64,000 nt of DNA from the NCBI GenBank assembly GCA_934218695.1, contig CAKQDA010000001.1, positions 140,146 through 204,145 of the forward strand, written 5' to 3'. Position numbers and translations under genes: made by a program. This document shows positions 37,194 through 47,003 of the stretch, piece after piece (within the stretch, counting starts at the first letter, position 1; the number at the start of each line of letters is the position of its first letter). The DNA is from an uncultured Succinivibrio sp. GTDB lineage: Bacteria > Pseudomonadota > Gammaproteobacteria > Enterobacterales > Succinivibrionaceae. The notes below the pieces were generated by a model that saw only the letters and a program-made list of their open reading frames with translations, had not been told where the DNA came from and searched no databases.

Positions 37194-37937
37194 TTATTTT
37201 TTTCCGTATTTACATTTCTTTGAAATAAAAGGATTTTCGTTTCCCTGAATTTCTTTTATCATCAGGTTACGTCTGCATTCATTCTGATCAGGCCTGTAGT
37301 CCCTGTTCCAGCGGTTGAATAAATTTATCTGCTCGGCATCAAGCTTTATTCCGTACATCATGGACATGTAAAGATAAGCTCTGGCAATAACACCACGTGA
37401 TCTATCAGGAGGTGTTACCCTCTGTCTTTTTCTGTCAATGAGCATTTTGCACTGACCGAAAGGGGATGCTTTTCTTACTGAATCTGAAAACGAAAAATTC
37501 TTTCTTTCGTTGTTTACTTCGCCTACAGATGGATAAAGGTTGTGCAGATCAGACTCAATTAGATTAAAGTATTTATCTGTATTTTCACAGTTGCGGCGAC
37601 CTGATTTTCTTATCCAGCACTCTCTTTTCTTTCCAAAATATGATGCCGGCACAATGTGTTCTGCCTCAATTCTTTTAGCCCGCTTGGGATTATTGTACTG
37701 AATGATGTAACCGCAACTCTCAAGATCAGGATAATACCATTTTTCTGTAATTGTAATATCACATCCGCAATAGACAGTTTTGGGACTGTCAAGCTCACTG
37801 GTGATTTTATAAAGATATCCTTTAGCTGAATAAAAGTTTAAATTCAGCCTTTGAGCAAAAACATCGTTAAACGGGCTGAAACTAAAAAATAATGCAACAG
37901 CACACAGAATACCAAAAAAGAGTGTTTTCTGTTTCAT
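37194..37937 (-). CDS. endA: Periplasmic or secreted DNA-specific endonuclease I
   Basis: EndA/Dns/Vvn-type non-specific nuclease. It starts with a signal peptide (MKQKTLFFGILCAVALFFSF, processing likely near VFA-QR). The metal/catalytic motif EAEHIVPASYFG has the catalytic histidine, followed by the conserved NLYPSVGEVNNERKNF segment and the late RARAYLYM-type stretch (IARAYLYMSMMYGI). Cysteines at several positions fit disulfide formation in the periplasm. Its 247 aa are normal. RBS AGGAGAG is before the ATG. endA-rsmE adjacency is also seen in E. coli and Vibrio. Confidence 0.94.
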   Translation of the reverse strand: MKQKTLFFGILCAVALFFSFSPFNDVFAQRLNLNFYSAKGYLYKITSELDSPKTVYCGCDITITEKWYYPDLESCGYIIQYNNPKRAKRIEAEHIVPASYFGKKRECWIRKSGRRNCENTDKYFNLIESDLHNLYPSVGEVNNERKNFSFSDSVRKASPFGQCKMLIDRKRQRVTPPDRSRGVIARAYLYMSMMYGIKLDAEQINLFNRWNRDYRPDQNECRRNLMIKEIQGNENPFISKKCKYGKK

Positions 37938-38082
37938 ATAACTCTCCTAATTGAGCTATTTTAGCAAGTTTCGCTTTAACATTGTCTGTTGACCTTCGTC
38001 ATATGTAAAAGTAAAGGTTAAGTTACGTGCTTTTTCCTGTTAAAATGCAGAGAGTTTACAGGATCTTAAGGAAAATTCTTTT

Positions 38083-38937
38083 ATGAAAATCGATTTAAGC
38101 AAGATGGCTACCTTTGGTGTAGCAGGTAATTTTACAGGTCATCTAGAGCAGGCCGGAGAAGCGGTTGATTTTACCAGCGTAAAAACAAGAGAGGCAAAAG
38201 CTCCAAAAGCAGTTTTCCCTACTTTTATACCAAACCTCAAACATGGGGATGAGTCTGTAACTCCAGAATTTTTAGGAGTGTTTCCTTTTGACAGCAACAG
38301 AATTATTTTTCCAAAGGGAGAGCAGAAATTACAGATTGAACCTGAATGTGCTTTAGTCTGCAATGTAACCTGGAAAGATGGTAAGGTTGCCGCCTTAGAG
38401 CCAGTTGTTTTCGGAGCATCAAATGACTGCTCCATAAGAAAAGAAGGTGCAAAAAAGATCAGCGAGAAAAAGAACTGGGGCAAAGCCTCAAAAGGCTTTT
38501 CAGATAATGCGATTGCAATTGATTCCTTTGATGAAAATGGCATTTTAAATGATTACCGCATTGCAAGTTTTCTGGTACGTGACGGCGATGTTCACCCTTA
38601 TGGAGAGGACAGTGCTGTCAGAGACTACAGTTATATCTACGGGACACTGACTGAATGGCTGATTGAAAAATTCAATAACCAGAAGAACGAAGGTCCTGCA
38701 GAACCTGTCTGTGAGTATCTTAAGGAGTCAGGATATCCAGAAAAAGTTATGGTATCCGTAGGTGCAACACGCTATACAGAGTATGGCGAAAAGAACTTCC
38801 TCAAGAACGGAGATCTTGCTGTGGTGGTTGTATATCCTGAGAGTAAATATACTAAAGAAGACATAGTAAGAGGCGTAGAGAACGGAACATTAACTGACGG
38901 ATCTGTCAGTGTATTAACCCAGAAAGTTGAACTGTAG
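38083..38937 (+). CDS. Conserved protein of unknown function, DUF5718-like
   Basis: A 284-aa soluble protein with no signal or membrane segment. It opens FGVAGNFTGHLEQAGEAVDF and has FGASNDCSIRKEGAKKISEK and GATRYTEYGEKNFL as its most conserved-looking parts. I recognise the pattern as the DUF5718 group found in some Campylobacterota and gut Proteobacteria. Segments such as IEPECALVCNVTW recall fumarylacetoacetase-like folds, but that is a weak impression. It is monocistronic, with AAGGA in front of the ATG and its own terminator, and is divergent from endA. Function unknown. Confidence 0.7.
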   Translation: MKIDLSKMATFGVAGNFTGHLEQAGEAVDFTSVKTREAKAPKAVFPTFIPNLKHGDESVTPEFLGVFPFDSNRIIFPKGEQKLQIEPECALVCNVTWKDGKVAALEPVVFGASNDCSIRKEGAKKISEKKNWGKASKGFSDNAIAIDSFDENGILNDYRIASFLVRDGDVHPYGEDSAVRDYSYIYGTLTEWLIEKFNNQKNEGPAEPVCEYLKESGYPEKVMVSVGATRYTEYGEKNFLKNGDLAVVVVYPESKYTKEDIVRGVENGTLTDGSVSVLTQKVEL

Positions 38938-38977
38938 ACTTGTAACTGAAAAGAACAGAAAATCATTTATGTAAATT

Positions 38978-39026
38978 CGCAGGTAAACACAGAGCATGAA
39001 AAATGACTGTTGCCTGCGTTTTTTTT
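38978..39026 (+). terminator. Terminator after the DUF5718-like gene
   Basis: CGCAGGTAA pairs with TTGCCTGCG (one G-U pair), extended by an inner CACAG/CTGT match, and is followed by eight T residues. Confidence 0.8.
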
Positions 39027-39094
39027 GTTCTGATGCCAGCTAAAATGCTCCTTATAGCCGGTTTTTAACAGTTGTACTAATGTATATTTCATAA

Positions 39095-39120
39095 AAAAAT
39101 GGCTCTTGTGAGCCATTTTT
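39095..39120 (-). terminator. Bidirectional terminator downstream of metK
   Basis: AAAAATGGCTC and GAGCCATTTTT form a perfect 11-bp stem with a TTGT loop. A/T runs on both sides allow termination in either direction; it lies 20 bases past the metK stop. Confidence 0.85.
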
Positions 39121-39139
39121 GAGAACTTTACAGCAACTT

Positions 39140-40288
39140 TTACTTTACAGCCTGTAACAGATCATCAACCCTGTCAGTCTGCTCCCAGCTGAAACTTGGA
39201 CGACCAAAGTGACCATAGGTTGCAGTTTTCAGGTAGATAGGTCTTAGCAGATTCAGCTGTTTGATTAAACCGTAAGGTCTGAGATCAAAAACTTTTGGAA
39301 TTGCTCTTGCAATCTTTTCATCTTCAATCTTACCTGTTCCAAAGGTATTAACAGACACAGAAACAGGCTGGGCAACACCAATAGCATATGAAACCTGTAC
39401 TTCAGCTTTCTTTGCAAGACCTGCGGCAACAATGTTCTTTGCCACATAACGTGCTGCATATGCAGCTGATCTGTCAACCTTTGAAGGATCTTTGCCTGAG
39501 AAAGCTCCACCACCGTGACGTGCAGCGCCACCGTAGGTATCAACGATGATCTTTCTTCCGGTTACACCGGCATCGCCAACAGGACCGCCGATAACGAAAC
39601 GTCCTGTAGGATTTATAAAGATCTTTGTGTCTTTGCGTAGCAGATTTTCAGGAATAACCTTTTTAATGATTTCCTCGTACACAGCTTCGTGAACTGTTTC
39701 CTGAGTTACATCAGGATCATGCTGTGTGGATAAAACTATAGTATCCACATGATCTACAGAACCGTCATCATTGTAAGCGATTGTAACCTGACTTTTGGCA
39801 TCAGGGCGCAACCATGAAATCGATCCGTTGCGACGCAGGGTAGCCTGTTTTTTAACTAGTTCGTGCGCGTAGGTGATTGCTGCCGGCATTAAGTGTTCAG
39901 TTTCATTTGTGGCAAAACCGAACATCAGTCCCTGATCACCTGCACCCTGATCTTCAGGAAGAGCGCGAGAAACACCCTGATTGATATCAGGTGACTGTTT
40001 ACCCAAACCGTTCAGGAATGCACAGTAGTGACCGTCAAATCCAACATCTGAATTGTCATAACCAATATCACAGACAGTTTTACGAGCAATAGCTTCAAAG
40101 TCTACATTCGCAGAAGTTGTAACTTCACCTGCAACTAAAATTAAACCGGTTTTTACTAAAGTTTCGCAGGCTACGTGAGCATCTTTATCCTGAGTTAGGA
40201 TCGCGTCTAGGATAGCATCTGAAACCTGATCACAGATTTTGTCTGGATGTCCTTCTGAAACGGACTCTGAGGTAAATAATCTTGACAT
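39140..40288 (-). CDS. metK: S-adenosylmethionine synthase
   Basis: Makes SAM from methionine and ATP. The family signatures are complete: [19 protein letters not shown] (about 8-26), [16 protein letters not shown], and [20 protein letters not shown]. Its 382 aa match E. coli MetK (384 aa). RBS AGAGGACA precedes the ATG. Monocistronic with a strong terminator. The 392-bp AT-rich gap to the divergent tal gene holds one MetJ-like octamer (AGACGTCA, 40575-40582) but no tandem boxes, so MetJ control is not supported. Confidence 0.98.
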   Translation of the reverse strand: MSRLFTSESVSEGHPDKICDQVSDAILDAILTQDKDAHVACETLVKTGLILVAGEVTTSANVDFEAIARKTVCDIGYDNSDVGFDGHYCAFLNGLGKQSPDINQGVSRALPEDQGAGDQGLMFGFATNETEHLMPAAITYAHELVKKQATLRRNGSISWLRPDAKSQVTIAYNDDGSVDHVDTIVLSTQHDPDVTQETVHEAVYEEIIKKVIPENLLRKDTKIFINPTGRFVIGGPVGDAGVTGRKIIVDTYGGAARHGGGAFSGKDPSKVDRSAAYAARYVAKNIVAAGLAKKAEVQVSYAIGVAQPVSVSVNTFGTGKIEDEKIARAIPKVFDLRPYGLIKQLNLLRPIYLKTATYGHFGRPSFSWEQTDRVDDLLQAVK

Positions 40289-40597
40289 AAAGTCTGTCCT
40301 CTAAAATAAAAATTACTAAGCTGATTATATACTTTAAAAAATAAATTAAAACTTAATAAAAATTAAAATCAAAAAATTTTAGATAACATTATGAAAAATA
40401 AGAAAATAAAAATGAATAAGTAAGGGATTAATTACGATTAACAAAATGGGATTAATATTCAAAAAACTCACCTTACGAAAATCTATGCAAAATTATTTAG
40501 TAAAAATAAGTTCGCTCTGTAAAAAAGAAAAATAAAACTGATATAAAACAAATAAATATTAGAAAAATCTAGAAAGACGTCACAGAATTAAAATATT

Positions 40598-40609
40598 GTA
40601 AACGTTTGC
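40598..40609 (+). promoter_or_regulatory. LacI/PurR-type palindromic operator candidate upstream of tal
   Basis: GTAAACGTTTGC is one base from the symmetric GCAAACGTTTGC, the core recognised by PurR/LacI-family regulators. It lies 71 bases before the tal ATG. A similar sequence stands at the same distance from pgk. No regulator gene is in the window. The remaining 390-bp metK-tal gap is AT-rich and featureless. Confidence 0.45.
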
Positions 40610-40680
40610 GGAGTGGTTTTGATCTACAATTAAAAACATAAAAGTTTCACGTAATAGATTAAATCAGCAAAGGAGATACC

Positions 40681-41331
40681 ATGCGCTTTTTTATTGACAC
40701 AGCAAATGTAGAAGACATTCGCAAGGCTAATGACTTAGGTGTAATTTGTGGTGTAACCACCAATCCATCTTTAATTGCTAAGGAAGGCCTGGATTTCAAA
40801 GAGGTTATCAAGGAAATTACTTCAATAGTTGATGGTCCTATTTCAGGTGAAGTAAAGCCTACAACTCTTGACTTTGAAGGTATGATGAAAGAGGCTCGTG
40901 AGATTGCTGCAATCCATCCAAATATGGTTGTTAAGATCCCAATGACTGCAGAAGGCTTAAAGGCATGCCATCAGTGTAAGAAAGAAGGTATTAAGACAAA
41001 CATTACCTTAATTTTCTCTGCAAACCAGGCTCTTCTGGCAGCACGTGCCGGTGCTACTTATGTTTCACCATTCATTGGTCGTCTGGATGATATTTCAGAG
41101 GACGGTCTTGATTTGATCCGTACAATTTCAGATATGTTCTCAATCAACAATATTGATGCTCAGATCATTTGTGCTTCCGTACGTAATCCAATCCATGTAT
41201 TACAGTGTGCTCTTGCCGGTGCTGATATTGCAACTGTTCCTTACAAGGTAATTGAGACTATGATCCATCACCCATTAACAGATCAGGGTATTGCAAAATT
41301 CCAGGCTGACTACAAGAAAGTGTTCGGTTAA
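40681..41331 (+). CDS. tal: Small-type transaldolase (TalC/FsaA family)
   Basis: Class I aldolase of 216 aa. It opens [20 protein letters not shown] with the signature [13 protein letters not shown]. The Schiff-base lysine is Lys85 in [13 protein letters not shown]. Small-family members are either transaldolases or fructose-6-phosphate aldolases. Glu57 (ISGEVKP), where FsaA has Gln, favours transaldolase activity. Strong RBS AAAGGAGA is before the ATG. With tkt two genes on and rpiA at 19 kb, it fits the non-oxidative pentose phosphate pathway. Activity class is inference from that residue and the context. Confidence 0.9.
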   Translation: MRFFIDTANVEDIRKANDLGVICGVTTNPSLIAKEGLDFKEVIKEITSIVDGPISGEVKPTTLDFEGMMKEAREIAAIHPNMVVKIPMTAEGLKACHQCKKEGIKTNITLIFSANQALLAARAGATYVSPFIGRLDDISEDGLDLIRTISDMFSINNIDAQIICASVRNPIHVLQCALAGADIATVPYKVIETMIHHPLTDQGIAKFQADYKKVFG

Positions 41332-41340
41332 TTAAACAAA

Positions 41341-41368
41341 GTGTCGGCCGTAAGGTCGACATTTTTTG
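41341..41368 (+). terminator. Terminator after tal
   Basis: GTGTCGGCC and GGTCGACAT pair (with G-U pairs) around a GTAA tetraloop and are followed by six T residues. Confidence 0.85.
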
Positions 41369-41441
41369 TTGCCTTTTTATTGTCATAAGTCAGCTAGTTG
41401 GGTAAAATTAGGCTCACATCTAATAATTTAGGCTTTGATTA

Positions 41442-42671
41442 ATGAAGAAAAAATTTGCGGCTTTCTGTTTTGCTCTGCTGGCTTTTGTCATAGGAGTGTG
41501 GATATCCGGCGTTATGATTGTTTCTTCGTACTCTCAAGATGGTATTGAAGCTGCACTGCGACGGTGTAACAAACTTCTGTACAGTAAATTCCAGTCTGGA
41601 GTTTTTCTCTACAAAATTTCCCTAAGATATATTCCAAAACACAAGGGTTTGCTTTCACAGCGAGGTTTTGTAGAGGTGAGCTTTGCCGGAACTGATAAGT
41701 CTTATGATGTTCCTGTAAAAATTGAGCATGGTTTTTTAACCATGGATGTGGAATTTGATTTCAACAGGGTTATTGAGCGTCTTCTGGTAAGGAAGATGAT
41801 TCTGGATGAAAAAAGTTCAGCAAAAGGCAGAATGCATGTGCGTCTGTTACCTTTTGCAATTAATATTGAGGCTGATGTTAAGGGAAAATATACAAAATAT
41901 GTCAGGGATATCGGTGTCATAAAGAATTTTCATGGCATGACTCCTGATCTTGATGTGCATTTTCTGTTCAGCCGTAATTTTATGAGACAGCTTCTGCTGG
42001 CTGTGGAATGTCGGAATCTGTTTATACCAGGACTCAGTGCTGACAAGATTTTCTTTTTGAGCTCCTATTCTGAAGGTGACAGATTTCAGATCCCCAAGAG
42101 CGCCAGGCTTTATGCAAGCGGGCTTGTAATTGATGATGAACTTTTAGGTCAGTTGAAGAGTTTTGATGTGGAATTTAAAGTTCCCAGAGTGCGTTCTACA
42201 GGTGACTTTGATATTGATGTTGTTTCAATAGCAGATACCCGTTCAGGCGTCGGCATGATAAAGGGACAGATTAAGAATTTAAGTTCTTACCTTATGGCTA
42301 GGAAATTAAAATCTTGGACTGACGTTGTATTAAATCCGAATCTGTTAAACAGTTTTACCAATAATGAGTATTTAAAGGCTGTAATCAGTGAATCAACCTT
42401 TGATGCTCATCAGGATACCAGGCGTGGCAAGTTAATTTACAGAGCTTCAGCAAAAGGTGAGCTTCTGGTTCCAAAGTCTGAAGATGGTATATACAAGAAT
42501 ATGGCATCTGTTAAGGGTAAATTAGATGTCAGGTTTGACCATATGAATGATTTTGGTCGTGAGTTTGTTAAAAAAACAGGTGGCAGAATGTTAGGGGAGA
42601 GTAAGGATTCTCTTGTAACAGAAATTACCATCGACAAGGGCAAACTTATTTTTAGTGGACAAGTTTTTTGA
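41442..42671 (+). CDS. Probable DUF945 (YdgA-like) membrane-anchored protein
   Basis: A 409-aa protein with an N-terminal signal-anchor helix (MKKKFAAFCFALLAFVIGVW, 1-20) and a long beta-rich extracytoplasmic part. The spacing, the early YSKFQSGVFLYKISLRYIP segment and the later LKAVISESTFDAHQDT resemble DUF945/YdgA proteins, but the match is by pattern only. No catalytic motif is visible. It lies between the tal terminator and tkt, 23 bases before tkt, so tkt may be read from its promoter. Function unknown. Confidence 0.55.
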   Translation: MKKKFAAFCFALLAFVIGVWISGVMIVSSYSQDGIEAALRRCNKLLYSKFQSGVFLYKISLRYIPKHKGLLSQRGFVEVSFAGTDKSYDVPVKIEHGFLTMDVEFDFNRVIERLLVRKMILDEKSSAKGRMHVRLLPFAINIEADVKGKYTKYVRDIGVIKNFHGMTPDLDVHFLFSRNFMRQLLLAVECRNLFIPGLSADKIFFLSSYSEGDRFQIPKSARLYASGLVIDDELLGQLKSFDVEFKVPRVRSTGDFDIDVVSIADTRSGVGMIKGQIKNLSSYLMARKLKSWTDVVLNPNLLNSFTNNEYLKAVISESTFDAHQDTRRGKLIYRASAKGELLVPKSEDGIYKNMASVKGKLDVRFDHMNDFGREFVKKTGGRMLGESKDSLVTEITIDKGKLIFSGQVF

Positions 42672-42694
42672 TTTCTTATTTCTGAGGAGTTTTT

Positions 42695-44695
42695 ATGGCA
42701 AATTACAGAGAGTTGGCTAATGCTCTGCGTGCATTAAGCATGGACGGTGTTCAGAAGGCTAAGTCAGGTCACCCTGGCGCACCTATGGGTATGGCTGATA
42801 TGGCTGAAGCATTATGGAGAGGTTTCCTTCACCACAATCCAAAGAATCCTAACTGGGCAAACCGCGATCGTTTTGTGTTATCAAACGGTCATGCTTCAAT
42901 GCTTATCTATTCTCTGCTGCACTTATCAGGCTATGATTTATCAATTGACGATTTAAAGAACTTCCGTCAACTAGGTTCAAAGACCCCTGGTCACCCAGAG
43001 CATGGTGAGGTTCCTGGTGTTGAAACTACTACAGGTCCTCTGGGCATGGGTCTTGCCAACGCTGTTGGTATGGCAATGGCCGAGCGTATGCTGGCAGGCG
43101 AGTTCAACCGCGACGGTTTTGATATCGTAGATCACTACACCTACGTATTCATGGGTGACGGCTGCTTAATGGAAGGTATCTCTCATGAGGCATGCTCACT
43201 TGCAGGTACCTTAGGTTTAGGCAAACTTATTGCATTGTATGATTCAAACGGTATTTCAATTGACGGTTCTGTAAAGGGCTGGTTTGCTGATGATACCAAG
43301 AAGCGTTTTGAAGGCTACGGCTGGCAGGTAATTGAAGTTAAGAACGGTAACGATGGTGAACAGGTTCGTGCTGCAATTGAACTTGCCAAGGCTGACACCG
43401 ATCGTCCTTCAATCATCATCTGTCCTACAACAATCGGTTTTGGTTCTCCAAAGAAAGCTGGTACTGCTGCTTCTCACGGTGCTCCTTTAGGTGATGATGA
43501 AATTGCCGCTACCAAGGCTGCATTAGGCTGGAAGTATGGTCCTTTTGAAGTTCCTTCCGAGATCTACAAGGAGTGGGATGCTACAGAAAAGGGTGCCAAG
43601 TTAGAAGGTGACTGGAACTCATTATTTGCTAAATACAAGGCTCAGTATCCAGAGCTTGCTTCAGAGTTTGAGCGTCGTATTTCAGGCAAGTTACCTGTTG
43701 ACTTCAAGGCTAAGGCAAAAGCCTGGGTTGATTCATTACAGCATAATGAAGATCCTAAGGTTGCAACCCGTAAGGCTGGCCAGATTGCACTGGACTTCTT
43801 CGGTTCACTATTACCAGAGCTTGTAGGCGGTTCAGCTGATCTTGCTCCTTCTAACCTGACCATGAACAAAGAGTCAAAGGAAATCTTACCAGGTCATTTA
43901 GACGGCAACTACATCCACTGGGGTGTTCGTGAGTTTGCCATGTGCGCTGCCATGAACGGTATGGTTCTGCATGGCGGTTTCCGTCCATATGGCGGAACCT
44001 TCCTGATCTTCTCTGACTACGCAAAGAATGCTCTGCGTATGGCTGCCTTAATGAAGATCCCTACATTATTCGTATTCACCCACGATTCAATCGGTGTTGG
44101 TGAGGATGGTCCTACCCACGAGCCTATCGAGCAGATCGCATCATTACGAGTTCTGCCTAACTTCGATGAGTGGCGTCCATGTGACATGGTTGAGTCAGGT
44201 GCTGCCTGGGCAAATATGATTGAGCGTCAGGATGGTCCTAGTGCAATCATTCTGTCACGTCAGACTCTAGAACAGATGCCTCGTACTCAGGAGCAGGTTG
44301 ACAATATCGCCAAGGGCGGTTACGTATTAAAGGACTGTGAAGGCACTCCAGACGTAATCTTAATGGCAACCGGTTCAGAAGTTGCTTTAGCATTCCATGC
44401 AGCTGAAGAACTTGCAAAGGAAGGCAAGAAGGCACGTGTTGTTTCAATGCCTAGCACCGACGTATTTGACCGTCAGTCTGAAGAGTACAAAGAGTCTGTT
44501 CTTCCAAAGGCAGTTCGTGCTCGTGTTGCTGTTGAAGCTGCTATGTCAACAACCTGGTTCAAGTATGTTGGTTTAGATGGTACAACAGTATGTCTTGATC
44601 ATTACGGTGCGTCAGCTCCAGCAGGTCAGCTGTTCAAGAAGTATGGCTTCACAGTTGAGAATGTTGTAGCAGCAGCTAAAAAAGTTATCAAGTAA
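42695..44695 (+). CDS. tkt: Transketolase
   Basis: Thiamine-diphosphate enzyme of the pentose phosphate pathway. The N-terminal domain has [18 protein letters not shown] and the ThDP motif [14 protein letters not shown]. The middle domain has [20 protein letters not shown] and the glutamate in VREFAM. The C-terminal domain ends [18 protein letters not shown]. Its 666 aa match E. coli TktA (663 aa). RBS GAGGAG is before the ATG. A GAAA-loop terminator follows. In many gammaproteobacteria tkt is followed by epd-pgk-fba; here pgk and fba follow but epd is missing. Confidence 0.98.
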   Translation: MANYRELANALRALSMDGVQKAKSGHPGAPMGMADMAEALWRGFLHHNPKNPNWANRDRFVLSNGHASMLIYSLLHLSGYDLSIDDLKNFRQLGSKTPGHPEHGEVPGVETTTGPLGMGLANAVGMAMAERMLAGEFNRDGFDIVDHYTYVFMGDGCLMEGISHEACSLAGTLGLGKLIALYDSNGISIDGSVKGWFADDTKKRFEGYGWQVIEVKNGNDGEQVRAAIELAKADTDRPSIIICPTTIGFGSPKKAGTAASHGAPLGDDEIAATKAALGWKYGPFEVPSEIYKEWDATEKGAKLEGDWNSLFAKYKAQYPELASEFERRISGKLPVDFKAKAKAWVDSLQHNEDPKVATRKAGQIALDFFGSLLPELVGGSADLAPSNLTMNKESKEILPGHLDGNYIHWGVREFAMCAAMNGMVLHGGFRPYGGTFLIFSDYAKNALRMAALMKIPTLFVFTHDSIGVGEDGPTHEPIEQIASLRVLPNFDEWRPCDMVESGAAWANMIERQDGPSAIILSRQTLEQMPRTQEQVDNIAKGGYVLKDCEGTPDVILMATGSEVALAFHAAEELAKEGKKARVVSMPSTDVFDRQSEEYKESVLPKAVRARVAVEAAMSTTWFKYVGLDGTTVCLDHYGASAPAGQLFKKYGFTVENVVAAAKKVIK

Positions 44696-44722
44696 TAACT
44701 TAATAGAAAACTTTTAATAAGA

Positions 44723-44750
44723 GGCAGGATCGAAAGGTTCTGCCTTTTTT
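44723..44750 (+). terminator. Terminator after tkt
   Basis: GGCAGGATC pairs with GGTTCTGCC (with G-U pairs) around a GAAA tetraloop, followed by six T residues; 27 bases past the tkt stop. Confidence 0.9.
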
Positions 44751-45667
44751 ATTGCAGATCATCTAATACAGTGAAGTAATTCACAATTCAATATGGGAAC
44801 GTAATTTAAATTTTGCAAATTGCGATATGTAGAAATATGACTTTTATAAAGTTGTAAAACAAATAGATAAAAATCGATTATAAATTCTTATAAAAATACT
44901 TATCTTATTCATTTAGATTGTTTAAATGAAAATCACCTTGTATTTGTGTTGATTAAAGCAATTAGCACACAAATCATATGAATACCGTTTTGAATGTTAA
45001 CCGATTATTTTGTTGTCAGTCTGTTTGGCGCCAGTTCTGGCTTTTACAGTAGTAAATTTTAACGCACATCGAAACACGATAAAAAAATCTCTTTTAGAAG
45101 TATGAACCAATGAATGAAGTTTACAAAGTCATCTGATACAGTACTTTGCAGTGTTACACAGTGGTTAGCGAACTTGCAAATCCCGCACTAAGAGTTCTTC
45201 TGCTAAAAGGGGTGTAGGAGCAGAAGTTTTAGCATTACATCTAATGCTGGTGCAGAAGATACACCGATTATTTTTGTTGTAGCTAACAGATTTTTCAAAA
45301 GCAGGGGCCTTTTGTATTTTTAGGTCTTGAAATCTACCACAAGTCCTTGTGAGGAAAAATTTTGCAGATCTCAGGAGAATAATCACTGACCTTTTTCTTT
45401 CTATAAGAATCATAAAAACAAGATCAGCCAGTTCTATTGGTTCATACTGTTCTACCTGTTTATATGGCAAAGTGGCTGTTGTATTTGTAGTCACTGTTAA
45501 TTGGAGTGACCGAATTTAGGTAATACCTAAATTTAAGCTGATAAGGTATAAAATTTTGCAATGATCTTCTTTACTGTTAACTGAAGGTACAGACAAAAAA
45601 TAGCTTACGAACACTTGTTGAAAATATGTTTCAAAATTACCAAAAATTGATGGTTAAAATTGAAAAG
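44751..45667. other. Gene-free AT-rich stretch between tkt and pgk
   Basis: About 1 kb with no convincing gene on either strand. A 109-codon minus-strand open frame at 45165-45494 has no recognisable motif or good RBS and is not called. Visible structure is limited to an 8-bp inverted repeat CTTCTGCT/AGCAGAAG (45197-45226) and a perfect 9+3+9 palindrome (45513-45533). The stretch sits where epd (about 1 kb) is found in related gene orders. Confidence 0.6.
45513..45533. repeat. Perfect 21-bp palindrome upstream of pgk
   Basis: AATTTAGGT-AAT-ACCTAAATT is a perfect inverted repeat with a 3-base centre, 218 bases before the pgk ATG. The size and symmetry suit a dimeric repressor site; no T-run follows, so it is not a terminator. 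Confidence 0.5.
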
Positions 45668-45687
45668 TTGTAAACATGTGCTAAAAT
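45660..45687 (+). promoter_or_regulatory. Probable sigma-70 promoter of pgk with embedded operator-like motif
   Basis: TTGAAA (45660-45665), a 16-base spacer and TAAAAT (45682-45687) form a fair promoter with a TGTGC extension, 63 bases before the ATG. The spacer contains TTGTAAACATGTGC, close to the tal operator candidate. Confidence 0.5.
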
Positions 45688-45750
45688 TATGAGTTGTTAA
45701 AAGCTTAGTTTAAGTCTAACAAAGACGATTTTATAAGAGGAAAACGAACT

Positions 45751-46917
45751 ATGGCAATTTTAAAGATGGCCGACCTTGATTTAAAGGGCAAGCGTGTACT
45801 TATCCGTGCAGATCTTAACGTGCCTTTAAAGGATGGCAAGGTTGCATCAGACAAGCGTATTATGGCTACATTACCAACAATTAAGTTAGCTCTTGAGAAG
45901 GGCGCTAAGGTAATGGTAATTTCTCACTTAGGCCGTCCAGAGGAAGGCGTTTATGCTGAGGAGTTCTCATTAAAGCCTGTTGCAGATTACATTGCAACCA
46001 AGCTTAATGGTGTAAAAGTTCGTTTAGAGAAAGATTACTTAGACGGCGTTGAAGTTAACGAAGGTGAAGTAGTTGTTCTTGAGAACTGCCGTTTCAACAA
46101 GGGTGAGAAGAAGAACGCTGAAGACCTATCAAAGAAATACGCTGCATTATGCGACGTATTCGTAATGGATGCTTTCGGTACTGCTCACCGTGCACAGGCT
46201 ACAACTTACGGTGTAGCTCAGTTTGCTCCAGTAGCATGTGCAGGTCCTCTATTAGCTGCTGAGTTAGAAGCTTTAGGTAAGGCAATGGATAATCCTGCTC
46301 GTCCAATGGTTGCTATCGTTGGTGGTTCTAAGGTTTCAACCAAGTTACCTGTATTAAACAGCCTGTTAAAGGTTTGCGATCAGTTAATCGTTGGTGGTGG
46401 TATTGCTAACACCTTCATTGCAGCTGCAGGTCACAAAGTTGGTAAGTCTCTATGCGAGAACGATTTAATCGACACTGCCAAGGATTTAGCTTCTAAGACT
46501 CACATTCCTGAGTTCGTTGACGTAGTAGTTGGTAAAGAGTTCGATGAGAAGACTCCAGCTGTTACTAAGGACTTAAAGGATGTTGCTGATGACGATATGA
46601 TCTTCGATTTAGGTCCTAAGTCAATGGCTAACATTAACGAAGTTATCAAGAATGCAAAGACCATTTTATGGAATGGCCCTGTTGGTGTGTTCGAGTTCGA
46701 TCAGTTCGCTTCTGGTACCAAGTCAATGGCTGATGCTATTGCTAACTCAGATGCTTTCTCTGTTGCAGGTGGTGGTGATACCATCAACTCAATTCAGAAG
46801 TTTGGTGTAACTGACAAGATTTCTTACATCTCTACTGGTGGTGGTGCTTTCCTTGAGTTCGTTGAGGGTAAGAAGTTACCAGCAGTTGAGATCCTAGAGA
46901 AGAGAGCTGCTGAATAA
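45751..46917 (+). CDS. pgk: Phosphoglycerate kinase
   Basis: Transfers phosphate from 1,3-bisphosphoglycerate to ADP in glycolysis. Signature segments: [18 protein letters not shown] near the start, [54 protein letters not shown], and the nucleotide-loop end [15 protein letters not shown] with [15 protein letters not shown]. Its 388 aa match E. coli Pgk (387 aa). RBS AGAGGAAA. Codon use is strongly biased (TTA for leucine, GGT for glycine), fitting high expression. A hairpin stands between it and fba. Confidence 0.98.
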   Translation: MAILKMADLDLKGKRVLIRADLNVPLKDGKVASDKRIMATLPTIKLALEKGAKVMVISHLGRPEEGVYAEEFSLKPVADYIATKLNGVKVRLEKDYLDGVEVNEGEVVVLENCRFNKGEKKNAEDLSKKYAALCDVFVMDAFGTAHRAQATTYGVAQFAPVACAGPLLAAELEALGKAMDNPARPMVAIVGGSKVSTKLPVLNSLLKVCDQLIVGGGIANTFIAAAGHKVGKSLCENDLIDTAKDLASKTHIPEFVDVVVGKEFDEKTPAVTKDLKDVADDDMIFDLGPKSMANINEVIKNAKTILWNGPVGVFEFDQFASGTKSMADAIANSDAFSVAGGGDTINSIQKFGVTDKISYISTGGGAFLEFVEGKKLPAVEILEKRAAE

Positions 46918-46925
46918 TAAGCTCT

Positions 46926-46966
46926 TAAATGCCAGCCTTATGTTGCTGGCATTTAAATTTAGATTT
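46926..46966 (+). terminator. Terminator or attenuator between pgk and fba
   Basis: AAATGCCAGC and GCTGGCATTT make a perfect 10-bp stem with an 8-nt loop, followed after 8 bases by a T7 run. It lies 9 bases past the pgk stop, so fba is either read through at reduced level or has its own promoter. Confidence 0.75.
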
Positions 46967-47003
46967 TTTTAATTCATATTTTAATTTACAGGTAGATAAT
47001 CTT

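Noticed and set aside
40575..40582. MetJ-like octamer AGACGTCA between metK and tal
   Set aside because: MetJ needs at least two adjacent octamers; only one is present and it is about 290 bases from metK.
45165..45494. 109-codon minus-strand open frame in the tkt-pgk gap
   Set aside because: No recognisable motif, no convincing RBS, odd composition, and the other frames are no better. A transposase relic was considered but no diagnostic motif could be matched.
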